Below, in pieces: positions 5,595-8,655 of a DNA stretch of 8,655 nucleotides. The notes beneath the pieces were generated by a model. That model was not told where the DNA came from. It did no database searches and saw only the letters and a list, made by a program, of their open reading frames with translations. The stretch covers positions 1-8,655 of the forward strand of contig DIVM01000171.1 in NCBI GenBank assembly GCA_002435835.1, given 5' to 3'. This DNA is from Firmicutes bacterium UBA6132 (GTDB taxonomy: Bacteria; Bacillota_A; Clostridia; Tissierellales; Sedimentibacteraceae). The translations under genes were made by a program, and so were the position numbers. Position 1 is the first letter of the stretch, and every line of letters starts with the position of its first letter.

Positions 5595-7832
5595 TTACAT
5601 ACTTAAAAACTGCTCATATTGTTTAATTACAGAACTTAACCTATAATCAAGCGCTGAATACCTTTTATTTATTTTATTGTTATCCACCATTGTTTTTAAA
5701 TATTGTTCAAACCCAACAAGTACAACTAATTGTTTTGCTCTTGTTATTGCAGTATACAATAAATTTCTTGTTAAAAGCATTGGTGGGCCCCAAGATACAG
5801 GCATTATAATAACAGGAAATTCACTGCCTTGGCTTTTATGAATCGTTGTTGCATATGCTAATATGAGTTCATCTAATTGGCTGAATGGGTATGCAACTTC
5901 TTTTAAATCTTCAAATTGAACATATAATTCTTGTTCAGTTTCATCAATAAAAATTACATAACCAATGTCACCATTATAAATACCTTCCCCTTTAATTAAA
6001 TTGCCGGACTCATTTGTGTATGACCACTGAGCTTCATAATTATTTTTAATTTGCATGACTTTATCACCAACACGGAAGATATATTTACCAAACAGTTTTT
6101 CTTTTTTTAATTTTGATGGAGGATTTATAGCTGATTGTAAATTTTTATTAAGTTCGATAACTCCAACATCGCCTTTTTTCATGGGGGATAATACCTGAAT
6201 ATCTTTAATTGAATTAAAACCATAAGTATCAGGAAGTCTATGTTTATATAAATCAACTATTAAACTTAAAATACTCATATTGTTATTTTCGCGCATAAAG
6301 AAAAAGTCCGTATTTTTCTTATTATAAACAGGCATGAGACCTTTATTTATGGAGTGTGCATTTTGAACTATCATGCTTCCCATGGACTGTCTGAAAATTT
6401 TATCTAACTCAATAGTTTTAATTGCTCTTGAGTTAATTATATCCCTTAAAACATTTCCTGCTCCAACTGATGGGAGCTGGTCGACGTCCCCTACTAATAT
6501 TAGCCTTGTTCCTTTTTTAATAGCTTTTAAAAGGTCGTTCATAAGCAAAATATCAACCATGGACATTTCATCAGCTATTATAGCATCACATATTAAAGGA
6601 GATTCTTCGTTTTTATTAAATGCTAAATTGCTATCATCTTCTCCATAAGCATATTCTAACAATCTGTGTATTGTTTTAGCTTCTCTGTCAGTGGATTCAG
6701 TAATTCGTTTTGCAGCTCTTCCTGTTGGGGCACAAAGGAATATTTTTTTGCTCATTTTTTCAAATATTCCTATAATTGAACGAATTATTGTTGTTTTACC
6801 CGTACCTGGACCACCCGTTATAACGGTTACTCCATTTTTGATTGATTCTACAACAGCTTCTTGTTGTTTATCTGTTAATTCTATTGAAAATTCTTGCTGC
6901 TGATTATTTAAATAATTTATTATATCCTGTTCATATACTTCAAAATCCACGCTTGATAAATTAATTAAATTTTTACATACATTTACTTCTGCTAAATGAT
7001 AGGGTAAATAATAAACAACTTGTTGGTCCATTATATTTTCTATATGAATTTTCCCACCAAATGCCATGTTGCGCATTTCGTTTTCAACTTCTTCTTTGCT
7101 TATTATTAATAATTCGCATACGCTGTTTAAAAGCATTTCATAGGGAACGTAGGAATGGCCGTTAGTAGCAAATTCCATAAGTTCATATTTTATACCTGAA
7201 TCTATTCTAAATGGTGATGATTTTTCTACTCCCAGGGAGCTTGCTATTTTATCTGCAAGTTTAAAACCTATACCATAAATATCATTAGTTAATGTATAAG
7301 GGTTTTCCTGTATTTTATTTATAGTTTTCTTTCCATACTGCTTATATATTTTCACAGCATAGGATGTACTGATGCCATGCCCTTGCAAAAACATCATAAT
7401 TTCTCTTATATCTATTTGTTCTGCAAAACTTTTGCTTATCATTTCAGCCTTTTTTTCACCAATTCCTTCAACTTCAGTTAGAAGTAAAGGTGAATGTTGT
7501 ATAATTTCAAAGGTATTTTCTTGAAATTTCTCAACTATTTTTTTAGCAGTAAATTTTCCTATACCTTTAATCATTCCTGATGAAAGGTAATTTTCTATTT
7601 GTTCTAAACTTGAAGGTAAAATATTGTTATAAATTTCAACATTAAATTGCTCGCCGTATTTTGGATGTTTTATTATTTTTCCAAAGACCTCTAAATCAGA
7701 ATTAGTTATATCAGATCCAAAAACTCCTGTAACTGTTATTATTTTATTTTCCGATTCCATTACAGCTACAGTATAACCATTGTCATCATTTCTGAAAATT
7801 GTTTCAATTATAGTTCCTTTTAGAGATTCCAT
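5595..7832 (-). CDS. recD2: RecD2-type SF1B 5'-3' DNA helicase
   Basis: ATP-driven 5'-3' DNA helicase of the RecD2 (YrrC) group, which acts in DNA repair and replication-fork maintenance without RecBC. The 745 residues fit the family. The N-terminal region has an OB-like start (LKGTIIETIF...GYTVAVM), then helix-hairpin-helix repeats (GMIKGIGKFTAKKIV, 86-100, and VEGIGEKKAEMI, 121-132). The helicase core shows the Q-motif region LTDKQQEAV (319-327), Walker A GGPGTGKTT (340-348), APTGRAAKR (368-376), Walker B IIADEMSMVD (418-427), LVGDVDQLPSVGAG (446-459), motif V TIHKSQGSEF (663-672) and motif VI YTAITRAK (693-700). All catalytic residues appear intact. I chose ATG at 7832 because AAGGAG (7844-7839) stands six bases before it. 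The ATG at 7856 lacks a ribosome site and lies at the predicted transcript start. Confidence 0.95.
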   Translation of the reverse strand: MESLKGTIIETIFRNDDNGYTVAVMESENKIITVTGVFGSDITNSDLEVFGKIIKHPKYGEQFNVEIYNNILPSSLEQIENYLSSGMIKGIGKFTAKKIVEKFQENTFEIIQHSPLLLTEVEGIGEKKAEMISKSFAEQIDIREIMMFLQGHGISTSYAVKIYKQYGKKTINKIQENPYTLTNDIYGIGFKLADKIASSLGVEKSSPFRIDSGIKYELMEFATNGHSYVPYEMLLNSVCELLIISKEEVENEMRNMAFGGKIHIENIMDQQVVYYLPYHLAEVNVCKNLINLSSVDFEVYEQDIINYLNNQQQEFSIELTDKQQEAVVESIKNGVTVITGGPGTGKTTIIRSIIGIFEKMSKKIFLCAPTGRAAKRITESTDREAKTIHRLLEYAYGEDDSNLAFNKNEESPLICDAIIADEMSMVDILLMNDLLKAIKKGTRLILVGDVDQLPSVGAGNVLRDIINSRAIKTIELDKIFRQSMGSMIVQNAHSINKGLMPVYNKKNTDFFFMRENNNMSILSLIVDLYKHRLPDTYGFNSIKDIQVLSPMKKGDVGVIELNKNLQSAINPPSKLKKEKLFGKYIFRVGDKVMQIKNNYEAQWSYTNESGNLIKGEGIYNGDIGYVIFIDETEQELYVQFEDLKEVAYPFSQLDELILAYATTIHKSQGSEFPVIIMPVSWGPPMLLTRNLLYTAITRAKQLVVLVGFEQYLKTMVDNNKINKRYSALDYRLSSVIKQYEQFLSM

Positions 7833-7860
7833 TTGTTGCTCCTTGATATTTTTCATTTTG

Positions 7861-7869
7861 ATTATACCA
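7861..7869 (-). promoter_or_regulatory. Extended -10 promoter of recD2
   Basis: The minus strand reads TGGTATAAT, a perfect extended -10 element; the corresponding -35 position (TTATAA) is poor, as extended -10 promoters tolerate. Transcription would start near 7854, giving a leader of about 22 bases that contains the AAGGAG ribosome site. This places the upstream ATG (7856) outside or at the very end of the message. Confidence 0.55.
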
Positions 7870-7934
7870 TACTATATAAAATTTTTATAATTATTTTTAC
7901 ATATCTAAAATTTTTCTTTAAAAAAATAATTTAT

Positions 7935-7958
7935 TATGCTAAACTGAAATTTAGCATA
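7935..7958. promoter_or_regulatory. Perfect 9-bp inverted repeat between divergent genes
   Basis: TATGCTAAA (7935-7943) and TTTAGCATA (7950-7958) are exact inverted copies with a 6-base spacer. They lie about 70 bases upstream of the recD2 -10 box and about 120 bases before the flippase start. No T-run follows closely on either strand and no gene ends here, so an operator for a dimeric regulator is more likely than a terminator. Confidence 0.5.
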
Positions 7959-8029
7959 GAATATTTATGTGGCTACATTAAAAATACATAATAATTTAGA
8001 AAAAATTAATTATTTTATGAAACAATATA

Positions 8030-8035
8030 TATAAT
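8030..8035 (+). promoter_or_regulatory. Possible -10 box for the flippase gene
   Basis: TATAAT lies 40 bases before the flippase ATG, but no -35 box is recognisable at the right distance and the surroundings are AT-only, so this is weak. Confidence 0.3.
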
Positions 8036-8075
8036 AATATGTAGATTAGATTTATGTGAAAAGAAAGGATATATT

Positions 8076-8655
8076 ATGTCTAAGGAAAGTTTTATTAAAA
8101 GTACCGTAATATTAAGTATTGCAGGATTGATTGTAAAAGTTTTAGGTGCAATTTACAGAATTCCATTAACAAATTTAATTGGTACAGAAGGAATTGGTTA
8201 TTATCAACCAGCTTATAATATTTATAATTTATTGTTAGTTGTTTCACTATCAGGATTTCCAACAGCTATAGCAAAGCTCGTGTCTGAAAGAAGAGCATTA
8301 AACAATTACTATGGCGCTTATCAGGTTTTTAAAGTTTCAAAATGGGGACTTTTTGTAATAGGATTTGTTTCATCCGTTTTTATATTAATTTTTGCAAGAG
8401 ATATAGTAGCATTTTTAGGTTATCCTGGGTCATATTATTCAATGGTAGCTTTAGTGCCAGCTTTGTTTGCAGTTCCTTTATTATCTGCATACAGGGGGTT
8501 TTTTCAAGGATTACAAAATATGACTCCTATTGCATATTCACAAATTATAGAGCAATTTTTTAGAGTAGCTGTAGGTTTATATTTAGCATATGCTTTTGTT
8601 AATACTGGATTAGAAGAAGCAGCGGCAGGGGCTACTTTTGGAGCTTCAGCCGGAT
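8076..8655 (+). CDS. SpoVB/MurJ-type flippase of the MOP superfamily, 3' end outside window
   Basis: Polytopic membrane protein, probably flipping lipid-linked cell-wall or polysaccharide precursors across the cytoplasmic membrane. The 193 visible codons cover the N-terminal third to half of a family usually near 500-550 residues. Diagnostic segments are SIAGLIVKVLGAIYRIPLTNLIG (14-36), TEGIGYYQPAYNIYNLLL (37-54), SGFPTAIAKLVSE (59-71) and AYRGFFQGLQNMTPIAYSQIIEQFFRV (138-164). These fit the Firmicutes SpoVB/YtgP branch rather than MATE drug exporters. About five hydrophobic segments can be counted. ATG at 8076 follows AAAGGA (8064-8069) with six bases between. It is divergent from recD2. Whether it is the vegetative lipid II flippase or the sporulation-specific SpoVB cannot be settled from this part. 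Confidence 0.85.
   Translation, partial: MSKESFIKSTVILSIAGLIVKVLGAIYRIPLTNLIGTEGIGYYQPAYNIYNLLLVVSLSGFPTAIAKLVSERRALNNYYGAYQVFKVSKWGLFVIGFVSSVFILIFARDIVAFLGYPGSYYSMVALVPALFAVPLLSAYRGFFQGLQNMTPIAYSQIIEQFFRVAVGLYLAYAFVNTGLEEAAAGATFGASAG

Noticed and set aside
7833..7856. RecD2 starting at ATG 7856
   Set aside because: There is no ribosome site before it and it coincides with the predicted transcript start; AAGGAG is correctly spaced for ATG 7832.

Overview
The window looks like chromosome from a low-GC, anaerobic, probably endospore-related Bacillota (Clostridia or Tissierellia type). The basis is AT-rich coding with strong AGGAGG-type ribosome sites, a butyrate kinase, a PAS/AAA+/Fis-type sigma-54 activator, a SpoVB/MurJ-type flippase and a RecD2 helicase. 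The genus cannot be fixed from the sequence alone.

Left third (1-4400): a small carboxylate-metabolism locus built around one sigma-54 activator gene (1104-2594). To its left, butyrate kinase (start at 640) is read leftwards off the window. To its right, a DASS/SLC13-type membrane transporter (2921-4297) is read rightwards. Each of these two genes is preceded by a near-perfect -24/-12 sigma-54 promoter, and the two promoters share an almost identical core. The activator itself has an ordinary sigma-A promoter (1052-1080). The simplest reading is a local switch: the PAS domain senses a metabolite, and the activator then turns on uptake by the transporter and acyl-phosphate chemistry by the kinase and any genes beyond it. 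Between kinase and activator lies the 3' remnant of a GyrI-type effector-domain regulator (722-1060), which has lost its DNA-binding half.

Middle (4400-7860): comF-like phosphoribosyltransferase gene (4467-5183) and recD2 (5595-7832), both on the minus strand. They are separated by a 411-base non-coding gap holding a MITE-like palindromic element, a short 22-bp-period repeat and a strong hairpin terminator. The transporter and comF converge on a shared bidirectional terminator.

Right end (7860-8655): a divergent intergenic region with a perfect 9-bp inverted repeat, then the first 193 codons of a SpoVB/MurJ-family flippase running off the window.

I see no rRNA, tRNA, CRISPR array, intact IS element or phage gene. 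The most interesting items are the twin sigma-54 promoters, the transporter's loss of the usual SNT substrate/sodium motifs, and the truncated regulator retained upstream of a sigma-54 promoter.
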